NCBI RefSeq assembly: GCF_002776525.5
Contig: NC_045436.1
Span: 51,381,313 to 51,445,312, forward strand
DNA: 64,000 nt
Reading direction: 5' to 3'
Source of the DNA: Piliocolobus tephrosceles
Taxonomy: Eukaryota > Chordata > Mammalia > Primates > Cercopithecidae
Under the pieces are notes generated by a model. The model saw only the letters and a program-made list of their open reading frames with translations. It was not told the origin of the DNA and made no database searches. Positions 54,481 through 64,000 of this stretch are shown here, one piece after another (the stretch's first letter is position 1; each line of letters begins with the position of its first letter). A program made the translations under genes and the position numbers.

Positions 54481-56250
54481 GACATGAGCACTCCATGTGA
54501 AGGTGTTGTGGGGGCCTAAGAAGAAAGACAATCATTTGTGACAACATTCTGAGAAGGGAGATGGTTGCTGCCCTCATGGATTTAACAGACTTAGTTATGC
54601 AGCTAGTTTTTTTTTTTTTTTTTTTTTTTTTTCCATTCCTGAATTGTGGTGTCACTCAAGAGAATAGTCTAAAGCTTGTGTTGGACAGGACAGGCAATAA
54701 CTTCAAAGTGAATAATGAGGTCCAAGATGGACAGTCCCTCTTTGAGGGTCAGAGCCAGCACTCTTATAGACTGACTACAAGGCCAGTTCCTAGAGCTAGA
54801 GTTCCATATGGACAAGGACAAGCTTTAGCTAGATCAGAACAACTTCATAACAAAGCAAGTTTTATTTTCAACCGTCATTGCAGACCACAAAGGTCAGGCT
54901 AAATATCGACAGATCTATATTGTGGAAAAATTTGAACTTTTGGCTTATTATCAGTATTCAAACTTGATAGGCAGCACCAGATTAACTGCTAAAGATTCTA
55001 CACATCTTTATTTCATTAACCTTTTACATTTTATCCTGTTTCTTAGCCTCGGCCTGGGGACTAGTAGAGTCAGGTCCTGCTGGAGCAACAACATAAAAAG
55101 TGGGAAGGAAAATGTTTATGTTGACACCAGAGTAGTGAAAGCTATCCAATCTATGGGGGATTTAATGCCGAGGAAAAGCAAGATCAGGGTGGAGCATCTG
55201 GCTGGGGTAACTGCCTTTCACTGGACCCCTATCAGCCCAGTTTGGGACATGCAAGGGAAACAGCACAGAGATAAAGGCTTTCTCAAGGTTTATGAAAGAA
55301 CAAACGGCAGCACAGCTAACCTCTAGTGCAAATAAAAATCACACATTTAAGGAAACTTTAATTCCTGCCTGGTTAAAACCAAGACATATGCTATAATGGT
55401 TGATGATAAAAATTGTAAGGGAAATAAAAGTGGGTTTGTAAATATTCTCCAGTCAATGACCGCAAATCTGTTAGAGAATTTCCCAGAAAAAGCAAAGGAC
55501 TTCTTTCAGATTTAATTCCTATGGATTCTGAAATTTATCCTTATAGATTTGTGCTCTTATCTCTTTTACCAAGAAGAGCAGACACTCTCCTCCCATGTTC
55601 AGCTGTAAGCCACAACTATTCTGGTTTTCCCTCCTAAAATATAACCTTTTAACTAGAAGCAATGATTACAAGACGTATAAAACAGATGTGTTAGAAAATT
55701 GTATTTGGTCACAAATTTATAGAGTATGTTTATCACTGGTAATTGAATTTTCTCAGTAACCTTGTGATAATTAGCTAATGGGCTATGACCTCATGGTTTT
55801 GTCTTTCTTCACCCCACCAATATAAGAAGTGTAAATTTTCTTGCTAGTCAGAAAAATATTCAGACCTTCGGTCTGTTTTCCTTTTTTTCTACTGACCATG
55901 TAAGAAAATAAATATGATGGTCTGTGGCAGAGATTGTGACTGTCTAACAATATGCAATCTTCTTTTCTCTTTAGTAATAGAGTTTATGTTTTATTTAATC
56001 AAGCAATTTGCCTAGCTAGGTAGGAATTATTTGTGTTTTCAAAACATTATTAAGGATCGGTGACTGTTGTATACTAATATGTCTCTTGACATACAAGAGA
56101 CTTGCACTGGATTCATTCAACTTTGGAAGTGTTTAAAGAGTTAACATTTATTTCAGTGGATTGTGTATATTTATAGGACTCATAATGCCAGATAAAATGC
56201 ACTGATTTGCCCTGAGTTCTGAAGGAAATCTGTGAAACTGAACTAAACTT
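54481..56250. other. Unassigned region with a 134-codon ORF
   Basis: Left part: T24 at 54609-54632, then 'AGCAAGTTTTATTTTCAACC' near 54858-54877, which could be the reverse of an AATAAA signal in an unknown minus-strand LTR. Plus-strand ORF 54922-55326 encodes 134 residues with no motif I know: a hydrophobic run near residues 32-46 (I-N-L-L-H-F-I-L-F-L-S-L) and a basic middle. There is no Kozak-like or splice context that would argue for a gene. A perfect hairpin CAGACC-TTC-GGTCTG lies at 55861-55875. Confidence 0.45.
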
Positions 56251-56328
56251 AAAATATATATGTGTGTGTGTGTGTATGTATATATATAGAGAGAGAGAGA
56301 GAGAAAGAGAGAGACAGACAGACAGATA
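56250..56328. repeat. (TA)n-(TG)n-(TA)n-(GA)n-(GACA)n compound microsatellite
   Basis: Adjacent runs of ATATAT, GTGTGTGTGTGT, TATATATA, GAGAGAGA and GACAGACA. Confidence 0.95.
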
Positions 56329-56589
56329 ATATTGGACTTTAATATTTTTACTACTTTATAAGGAGACAGTATTTTTATTTGGTATTTTAATTTCTGTGTG
56401 GTAAAATGATAATGGAAGAATGTTAATTATATCCACATTTGAGAAAATGTTCCATCCTAGTATTTGGAATATGATGGCCTCTTGTGTGCCTGAGGCATCT
56501 GTGATTTTTGGCCTGCTGGATATCCATTCACTAATAAAAGTACTCCTGTTTTGCTTTATCAAGCAATCCTTCTCCAATTCTCATGTGAC

Positions 56590-57000
56590 AGGAAGGAGTT
56601 GACTCTACCTCCTAAATCCAGGGCTGAGAGGATACCCAGCCTATAGGGTCACAGGGATTATTGTTTCTGGGATAGGCATGTGATATAAGCCTCCAGGTCT
56701 TCCCTCTGATGGGATTAGTTTGGTAGAAGGAAGTACAAATCACAACAATGTTGATTCTCTTTTTAATGGCATGGAAAATCCTGCCTGAGAATTAAGCCAA
56801 CACAAAGGGTAGCAGATCGAAGAGATGGAACACAACCAACTCCTGATATCATATTTTGAAGCATGTATCTGAAGCTGCTGCCACATCTGGATTTTTTAAT
56901 TATGTGAAACAATAAATTCCTTTCTTTGCATAAACCTAGTTTGGGATGGTGTTCTGTTACTTAGAACAGAAAGAGTCCGACTAACATGTGGTGCTCACTC
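56590..57000 (+). repeat. Old LTR-like remnant (MLT1/ERVL class?)
   Basis: Ends with 'ATGTGAAACAATAAATTCCT', 'GGGATGGTGTTCTGTTACTT' and 'GAAAGAGTCCGACTAAC', a decayed form of a common terminal block ('aataaattcc...gtttctgttacttg...agagtcctgactaata') that I know from old LTR-class repeats. The family is uncertain. Confidence 0.5.
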
Positions 57001-57945
57001 TATACCCCTCTCTTGTGAATCATGTTGGATCATGTAGCTGGGCATAAATGGAGAGTCCAAGTAGAATAGGGAGAGAACGTAATCTAGTATTAAATGTATT
57101 TTAATGGTTGATGTCTGTTCTGACCTATTTCAGAGACTTAGTGGGCAAAAATTTAATTTTCTACTTCACTGGGCTTAGGAGACTACAAAAAGAGATTTTC
57201 TCCTAAGAGAGACACCAGTTCCCTGGCTGAACCTTAAATTACCTATCATTGGATATAGATTAAAATAGAATAAGAAATGAGCTGGTACAAGGGAGAGAAG
57301 AAAATGTTAGGCTGCCTTTAAGCCATGCTTCCTTCTGTCTATACCATTCTTAGCCCTTCCAAGGAAGCAAGAGGTACTAGTTTTGATTAGTCAGTGTGCA
57401 GAGCAGCTAACAAGGCCACACTGACTCGTGGGTGGAGTTACTGTTTAATAAAACTGTGCACATCTATGCTGGCTTCTTATTTCTCTTTCACTTCTTGGAT
57501 CCATGCAGCTGGATGGGTCAAGGGAGTGAAGGGTCTTCTTGGGACATGGCACTTTCTTCTGCTCTGCTTCTCTTTCTTTGCCCCTCTTCTCCTCATTCTT
57601 TCTCAGGCATGCGTGAATGTGCTGTTCTCAAGAGTTTAGATTCATGGAATTAGGTGTCTCTTTTTGGTGCATTTAGACTGTGTACTTTAGCTCAGACTTT
57701 ACAAGAGTTCTGAACGTAAGGGTCGGGAACTTGCACAGCCTTGAATACTGAGGTACTTCATATCACATTTTGCTGTTGTTATTTATGTGAATAAGAAACA
57801 GTGTGTTTATACAACAAAAATGAGGTAAATAAACATTTTTTTTTTTCTTTTTACATTATCTTCCAGGAAGCTACAATCCAAATGTATGGTTTAACTTTTA
57901 TATATGTGAATAATTCTTTGGCTTCATAATCTGTGTTCACAAGAC
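57001..57945. other. Unique DNA, no gene seen
   Basis: Overlapping 81- and 73-codon frames at 57394-57653 have no recognisable domain. A T-rich run lies at 57836-57852. Confidence 0.6.
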
Positions 57946-58440
57946 TGCACTCAAGGGATCACTGGGCCATGTTTTCATCTGGAGGCTTGTCTGGGGAAAG
58001 ATCCATTACTGTGCTCATTTAGGTTATTGGTAGAATTTATTTTAACGTGGCTGTATGATTAAGGGTCCTGGCTTTTTGTCAACTGTCAGTTGGAGGCTGC
58101 TCTCAACTCCTGGAGGCTGTCTGTAATTCTCTGCTACATGGTCCTCTCCCTTGGTAACTCCAATATTGCTGTTTGCTGCTTCAAGGGCAGCAGATCAGTC
58201 TTTCATACCAATCTGCTAAAACATAATTTTATATGACATAATGTGTGACCATGAAAGTGATATCTTGCTAACTATATAATAAAACCTAACTAAGGGATAC
58301 ATATTATTCTATTATTTTTGCTATATTCAAGTAGCTAGAAGCAAGTCACAGGTTCTTCCCACGCTCAAGGGGAGGAGGTTATGCAGAGTGTAGCACTAAA
58401 TGATGGAGATCATGGAGATCATATTAGAATTCTGACTACC
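57946..58440. repeat. Old interspersed repeat, family not recalled
   Basis: The blocks 'TTTTCATCTGGAGGCTTGTC', 'TTGGAGGCTGCTCTCAACTC', 'GAAGCAAGTCACAGGTTCTT' and 'CCACGCTCAAGGGGAGGAGG' match in order a repeat that recurs in primate sequence. I cannot name it. Confidence 0.5.
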
Positions 58441-58522
58441 ATAGTCAATATTTGGCAAAGTGTGTCTCATTGAAGATTACTTTCATAGGTTTGTTAGTAA
58501 ATCTGTCTTTATCAAGAATCTA

Positions 58523-58824
58523 TTTTTTTTTTTTTTTTTTTTTTGAGACGGACTTTTGCTCTTGTTGCCTAGGCTGGAGTGCAATGGTGTGATCTTGGCT
58601 CACTGCAATCTCTGCCTCCTGGGTTCAAGTTATTCTCCTGCCTCGCCCTCAGAGATTACAGGCATCCACCACCATGACATGATAATTTTTTTTTGTATTT
58701 TTAGTAGAGAGAGAGAGTTTCACTATGTTGGACAGGCTGGTCTCGAACTTCTGACCTCAGGTGTTCCACCCGGATTGGCCTCCCAAAGTGCTGGGATTAT
58801 AAGCATGAGTCACCACGCCCAGCC
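58523..58824 (-). mobile_element. Alu SINE with 9-bp TSD
   Basis: 22 T followed by the reverse-complement Alu. A short deletion removes the 'ctgagtagctgggact' block (CCTCGCCCTCAGAGATTACAG). Flanks CAAGAATCT at 58513-58521 and 58824-58832. Confidence 0.95.
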
Positions 58825-58832
58825 AAGAATCT

Positions 58833-59894
58833 TTTTCAAGCAACAGAATGCAAGCGACAAGAGACCAATTCAAACCATCTTAAATGAACAAGTTATTTTA
58901 CTTACTCATAGAACTGACCATTTCAATGGATCATTTTGGGCTCTAGGCAATAATACAGTTGGGGTTGAGAAAGATTCTGCTTTAATGCAGTAATTAAAAG
59001 AGAGCACGCCAGGAATGGGAAGTTATGAACATTGGAAAGAAGTTGAAAAAGATCCGACAGAGAATTTAGCCACACACAAGAACGTGCTAGGGTTGGGACC
59101 AAGGGCAATTCAGTCTCCATGACTGACATTAAATCTGAAAAAAACATGCCATATGCAAAATGAGAAAGGAGGAATACATAGGCTTCCATCTTACAGTCTG
59201 TCATATTTGCTTATATGAACACAGCATTGCCTCTCAGATATTTCTGCATTGGTAAATAGTGTTACTTTTTCTGCTATAATAGTGGTACTGATCTCATCCT
59301 TGTCTAAAATGCACCAGAAAAACTTCCATTTATTTTTTTAAGTTTCAGTTCAGCAACTCTATGAGGTATTCTCTAACCCCTACCTGTCATTCAAGTGGAG
59401 TTGGGTCCCACACCTCATATTCCTATAATTTGGCAGATACTGCTATCAAACTCAGACATCCCCTACTTCAACCCCTTTCTTTTTAATACCTCTCTGCAGT
59501 CATGACCACAAGACAGGGTTCTCACCAATGAGACATAAACCAAATTTTGATGTAGGGAAAACGTTGGTCGTCTTGAAACAGAAATCTTCCATTTTCTCAT
59601 CCATTCTCCCACCATTGAACACAGACATAATGGCTAGGTATGCTCTAGTAGCCTTGTGACCATAATGGAAATTACAAGTTAATCATAAATATCTAGTCTC
59701 TGTTATCATTAATATGATGAACAAATCTAGCAACTGACTTCCACCATACTTACTATATGTAAAACAAAACAAAACAAAACGAAACTAACATTAACCATTA
59801 CAGAGGAGTTTTCATTATGTGAGGCCTGATAAGATTCTAAATGAAATGCAGTCTTATATATTTCTAGATGATAGCACTGACTGTGGCAGAAGCA
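58833..59894. other. Unique DNA with (AAAAC)n, no gene seen
   Basis: An (AAAAC)4-5 run lies at 59761-59785. A weak L2-like patch, 'CTATGAGGTATTCTCTAACC', lies at 59359-59378. The minus frame at 58923-59204 (93 codons) has no recognised domain. Confidence 0.55.
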
Positions 59895-60360
59895 GTTATT
59901 TGTTTAATTTTCTGCTTGACTTACGGCAGCATGAATGATCTCCTTTATATTGCAAAGCTTGGCTGGGTGCGGTGGCTCACGCCTGTAATCCCAGCACTTT
60001 GGGAGGCCAAGGTGAGGAGTTCAAGACTAGCCTGACCAATATGGTGAAATCTTGTCTCTGCTAAAAATACAAAAACTATGCAGGCATGGTGGCAGGTGCC
60101 TGTAGTCCCAGCTATTCGGGAGGCTAAGACAGGAGAATTACTTGCACCTGTGGGGTGGAGGTTGCAGTGAGCCGAGATTGCACCACTGCACTCCAGCCTG
60201 GGAGACAGAGCAAGACTCCATCTCAAAACAAACAACAACAACAACAACAAAAAACAAACAAACAAAACTTGTCTTATTATTTGTATCTTATTCATCTTAG
60301 CATCCATATTCTTAGAACAGTACCTAGAATATAGAAAGCATTTAGTAAATATTTATTGAA
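59895..60360 (+). repeat. L2 (or MIR) 3' end split by an Alu
   Basis: After the Alu the plus strand reads 'TCTTAGAACAGTACCTAGAATATAGAAAGCATTTAGTAAATATTTATTGAATTG' in decayed L2 3'-end order (about 60295-60350). The short piece left of the Alu (GATCTCCTTTATATTGCAAA) probably continues it. Confidence 0.6.
59961..60267 (+). mobile_element. Alu SINE with AAC-rich tail
   Basis: GGCTGGGTGCGGTGGCTCAC start, both arms, ending in AAAACAAACAACAACAACAA and further AAC/AAAC repeats. A small deletion after 'GGGAGGCCAAGGTGAGGAG' removes the 'ggcggatcacctgaggtc' block. Confidence 0.95.
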
Positions 60361-61655
60361 TTGGCTAATACATAAATACAAGACTTTGTCTTTCCAAGTT
60401 TTAATAGCTTACTTGGAAAGAGTTAAGTATCTTTGCTAATCAGAATGAAAGATTTCTTGTGGTATGATTTGTCTAGTTCCTCAGTTATTGGCTTATCTTA
60501 TTCAGCATGTTATCAACAGCTTAAAAATACAAAAAAGACAGATGAATAAAATCTATGGGTGCCACAAAAACTGCTGCTGTAGCTAAATTACTTGATGATA
60601 AAATCTGTATCTAAAATGAAATACTAAAAAATGTGGGACGACTTCTCATTCTAAATGTGATAAAAGCAATAGAAATAAATAAATCTGCACATAGATCTAA
60701 ATTATGAAACTCAAATCTCTGATATTGGATCAGAAGCTGAAACTAACAAATCCAAATCTATTTGTTGAACACTGGACACTTACAGGTTAAAATCAGATGA
60801 GTAAGCATCCACAGAATGAAGAATATTTGAGTTAGGGAAGATGATTCTTGTAGATGTGGAAAGGATTAGGAGAAAGAGTATAATAACATGTGACCTATTT
60901 GAAGCTCTTTCTTATAGGAGATAGGTTAGATTTATTTGATGTAGTTTCAAAGGAACTGAGAGAATTTTGGAGCAAAGTGTGGAAACTTCAGGTTGAGAAA
61001 TTGGAGCTCAACCTGAGAAGATGTTAGCAATATAAAATTTTCAAGCTAGATTTGTCTGACCTGTGAGGCCCAAAGTTCTGAATAGTCACATAACTACCAG
61101 GAAAGGATAATGACAGACAGTTTCCTGCTTTGGTTAGGAGCTTGACCAACTTTCCTGTTAAGATGTTCTAAATTGATAGATTTAAGTTTAACTAATTTGA
61201 TAGAGTCTTTTCTTCTGTTCTGCAGGATGGTATTTCTGGGTATCTTATGAAATAAAGTGATAAGGTAGTGGTAGTTGTGGGATGAGTATGTGATAACAAT
61301 ACTATTTGTTTAGCTTTGTTTTTATAGCAAAGTGGTTCCCTATGCTGTTTTTTTCTATCCCAGATGAAAGTGTGTCTGACATTGCCTATTGATATTGGAT
61401 GAGGGAGGCTCTATTATACCTTGCTGTTTCAAGTATTAGGTAGGCAGCTAATTATACACAAACATAAGCTTGCTCACATCTGAGAATACTAAACCAGAGG
61501 TTGCATCATGCACATTTGCATTAATATAGCATGCTCTAAATGTGGCTAATACCGTTCCTAGACTTTCTTGAATTTTAATGCTTTTAAAAGTATAATCACG
61601 GTGAACAAAAGCGTTTACCACAAACTTTCCAGACTATGTTGTGTTTGTGTTTCAT
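60361..61655. other. Unique DNA, no gene seen
   Basis: No gene or repeat body recognised. Confidence 0.6.
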
Positions 61656-61659
61656 TTTC

Positions 61660-61970
61660 TTTTTTCTTTCTTTCTTTTTTTTTTTTTTGAGACAGAGTCT
61701 CGACCTGTCACCCAGGCTGGAGTGCAGTGGTGCAGTCTGGGCTCACTGCAAGCTCCGACTTCCGGGTTCACACCATTCTCCTGCCTCAGCCTCCTGAGTA
61801 GCTGGGACTACAGGCGCCCGCCACCACGCCCAGCTAATTTTTTGTATTTTTTAGTAGAGACGGGGTTTCACCGTGTTAGCCAGAATAGTCTCGATCTCCT
61901 GACCTTGTGATCCGCCAGCCTCGGCCTCCCAAAGTGCTGGGATTACAGGCGTGAGCCACTGCGCCCAGCC
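61660..61970 (-). mobile_element. AluY-like SINE
   Basis: A CTTT/T tract, then reverse-complement Alu with Y features ('GCTCACTGCAAGCTCCGACT', 'TTCACACCATTCTCCTGCCT', 'GATCTCCTGACCTTGTGATC') to 'AGCCACTGCGCCCAGCC'. The near-matching flanks TTCATTTTCT and CTCATTCTCT may be a target duplication. Confidence 0.95.
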
Positions 61971-62206
61971 TCATTCTCTACTTAACGAATTGGCTTTTGC
62001 AATCCTGGAAAGCTGTTTTGATTTACAGGGATAAACTTGAACTATGCAGAACGGAGATGAGTTACTGACTTGATAACTCATATATTAATATTCCTGACTA
62101 AACCTTTAAAGAGAGTCCCATATGAATGACACCTAAGCTTCCAGGGATTTACCATGGAATAATTTCTTTTTCCCAACTTTATCTCTTCTCTCTTTATCTA
62201 AATGTT
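61971..62206. other. Unique DNA
   Basis: Nothing recognised. Confidence 0.55.
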
Positions 62207-62246
62207 CTTCTTCTTCTTCTTTTTCTTTTTTTTTTTTTTTTTTTTA
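62207..62246. repeat. (TTC)n and poly-T tract
   Basis: TTCTTCTTCTTC then TTTTTC then a run of about 20 T. No SINE body follows. Confidence 0.93.
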
Positions 62247-62364
62247 GGACTTTTCAGTCTTCTCTAGTCCCATCTCCCTCTTTCCAAAATAATTTCCCCA
62301 GTTTTGCAAATTATTAAGTCACACATTTGCTCTTGTGTCTCGTATATTATAGAGTAGTAATTTT

Positions 62365-62455
62365 AATATGTTTTCTTCACTTCTGTGTCTCCAAAGCCTA
62401 GAATATTTCCCAACACATATATAAGAATTAATAAAAATTGGTTAAATAAATAGAT
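62365..62455 (+). repeat. Possible L2/MIR 3' end
   Basis: 'TCTGTGTCTCCAAAGCCTAG' and 'AATAAAAATTGGTTAAATAA' follow the decayed order of L2 3' ends ('gtatccccagcacctagaa ... ctcaataaatatttgttgaat'). Confidence 0.45.
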
Positions 62456-62919
62456 GAATTAATGAATTCATGCTCCAGAATAAGCCATGGATTAAAAATG
62501 CTTCCAGTTCTGCCAGATTTTGGCATCTATCTGGGGAGAGGAGTGATCGTATTTGGGGAGAGGGAAGGGACATCCAGGTGATCCAATTGGAGAAGACCAC
62601 TTCTTACCCACAGGGGCATTACAAAAATCTAATATTCTACACTGTGGGTTTGTTTTCTCTGTAAGATAATCCTATTTCTCTGTTACTTTTATTCTCATTA
62701 TCAAGAAATGTTGACTCTTTACTTGATGCAGATTGTATTACAAATCCTCTTCAATACATTTGAAAACAAAGGGATCCACACCTGATTCTGTTGCTGATGT
62801 TTTCCTGAAGTTCTACTATAGAGGCTAAGCTTATCAAATGCATTTTAAAACTATATATATTCAGGCTTCCACCTTCTTTTTCATTTATCAGCTAAGCCCA
62901 GTCCCTTAAACATAGTGGT
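62456..62919. other. Unique DNA, no gene seen
   Basis: Nothing recognised. Confidence 0.55.
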
Positions 62920-63163
62920 CAATAAACATAATCAAATCATTCAACAAAGCCGATCCCTATCCTAGCCACAGAAAATACATTAGTCAACAATTTAGATAAA
63001 GAGCCCTGCCCCCATGGAAATTACATTTAAGCCAAAAAATTGGAAGAAAGAAAATCAGTAAGCCAGTCACACACACAAAAAAAGAACAAATATACTATAT
63101 TAGAAGGTAATACATTCATTAACAAATATACAGCAGGGAAAAGGGTTTTGAAGGGATGGGTTG
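62920..63163 (-). repeat. LINE-2 3' remnant
   Basis: 'TCCCTATCCTAGCCACAGAA', 'AGAGCCCTGCCCCCATGGAA' and 'CAGCAGGGAAAAGGGTTTTG' follow the reverse-complement L2 3' region ('atccctgccctcatggagctta'). An L1 3' end adjoins on the right. Confidence 0.55.
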
Positions 63164-63164
63164 A

Positions 63165-63310
63165 AATTCCACTACTCCAGCTTTATTGAAATGCACTTGA
63201 CAAATAAAAATGGTATATTTAAGAAGTACAATGTGATGTTTTGATATATGCATACATTGTAAAGTGGTTAAGTAGGCAATGAATTAAAACATTTTAATTG
63301 ATGCCACCAT
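63165..63310 (-). mobile_element. L1 3' end fragment
   Basis: 'CCAGCTTTATTGAAATGCAC', 'TTGACAAATAAAAATGGTAT' and 'GTGATGTTTTGATATATGCA' are the reverse complement of the L1M 3' UTR terminus. The fragment is short and decays to the right. It is the same kind of sequence as at 4975-5040. Confidence 0.75.
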
Positions 63311-64000
63311 GCTCTGATCTCATACAAGCTGGAATTACTTTGAAAATAGAAAGATACATTAGCAACATACACATATTATTTACATGTATAAAATGCAACT
63401 AAGTTTATTTTTATGTGAAATTTTATTCGTAAAATTTTACTTGGCAGTCCTTTAGTTTGGAAGTGAATGAATTGCTATAAATGGAAAGGTGATAGAATGC
63501 TATATAACCAACTGAGAAAAATATAATCAGGGAAAAGGTTATTATATGTCTTATTCAATAATAGTTAGTTGGAAAAGGATAGAAAAATCATGCCAACAAA
63601 TCTGGAGGAGTTAATTTTCATTGCAAATACTGTTCAAATGAACCAATAATAGCAATGAATTAAAGATGGTAAAACTACAAAAGTCAATATGAAAAAGAGT
63701 CATAATATATGGCATCCAAATTATAGAGACTTAGAAAATAGCAATGAAGAAATAGAAGAGATATCAAGCTAGACGTCACAAATGCAAAATTGGACTTTTT
63801 AGATTATACATTAAAAATAAGTTATAGGAGCCGGAAGCTTCCCAGATGTATCCTCATTCACTCAACATAACCAGATAAAAATGAACTTTTCCACCACATT
63901 GTATTAGCATAGCCATAAATTGAGTACAACAAATAGCTAGAACAACAGAATAGTAGAGTAAGTTACAGTAATCTTTGATCAAGAAGATGTGAATTTGGTC
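63311..64000. other. Unique AT-rich DNA, no gene seen
   Basis: No gene or repeat recognised up to the window edge. Confidence 0.55.

Noticed and set aside
57394..57653. Two overlapping 73-81 codon frames with hydrophobic stretches as a membrane microprotein
   Set aside because: Both frames come from the same pyrimidine-rich DNA, which always reads as L/F/S-rich peptides. No start context or conservation evidence.

Overview
This is a gene-free stretch of primate nuclear DNA, about 60% A+T, and every confident feature in it is a mobile-element remnant or a simple repeat. No open reading frame looks like a host gene: the longest is about 147 codons, and the longer ones lie inside repeats. I saw no exon series, CpG island, tRNA, rRNA or snRNA. 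The abundance of Alu elements places it in a primate. The freshest Alu (42150-42457) carries a set of changes (AAGCCTG, AAAACTAGCCGGGCGAGG, GGCGTAAACC, GATCCGGCCACTG) that I associate with Old World monkey AluY subfamilies rather than human ones. My best guess is therefore a macaque, baboon or guenon type genome, at an intergenic or deep intronic position.

Layout. 1-7.9 kb: mostly unique AT-rich DNA with a GA repeat, a MIR, an Alu, and an L2 tail split by a 5'-truncated L1 with a clean 14-bp target duplication. 7.9-22.15 kb: a nested mosaic. A plus-strand old L1 (L1M type) has an Alu in its 5' part and is split by a plus-strand ERV1-like provirus with two diverged LTRs and broken pol remnants. 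That provirus contains an Alu and a complete minus-strand MaLR element (MST/THE1 type) with both LTRs. 22.15-25.8 kb: unique DNA and an L2. 25.8-28.7 kb: a solo LTR7 (HERV-H type) with a 5-bp duplication, then an L1M tail split by an ERV1 LTR that itself carries an Alu, then another LTR. 28.7-34 kb: L2, MIRs, an Alu, and a composite repeat holding a MADE1 palindrome and a 77-bp duplication next to an Alu. 34-38.2 kb: a cluster of six Alu-family elements plus a MER2/Tigger element. 38.2-43.98 kb: mostly unique, with the young AluY. 43.98-46.1 kb: a long L2 and an LTR-like repeat with an Alu. 46.1-51.85 kb: unique apart from short tandem repeats. 51.85-64 kb: Alus, a split MLT1-like LTR, an hAT-like element, L2 ends, an L1 3' end and unique DNA.

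No genes work together here. The retroviral and LINE coding remnants are all broken by stops, frameshifts, deletions or insertions. What the window offers is its insertion history, several precise target-site duplications, a few perfect hairpins, a tandem array inside the L1M 5' region, and some long repeat-free islands that could hold regulatory DNA.
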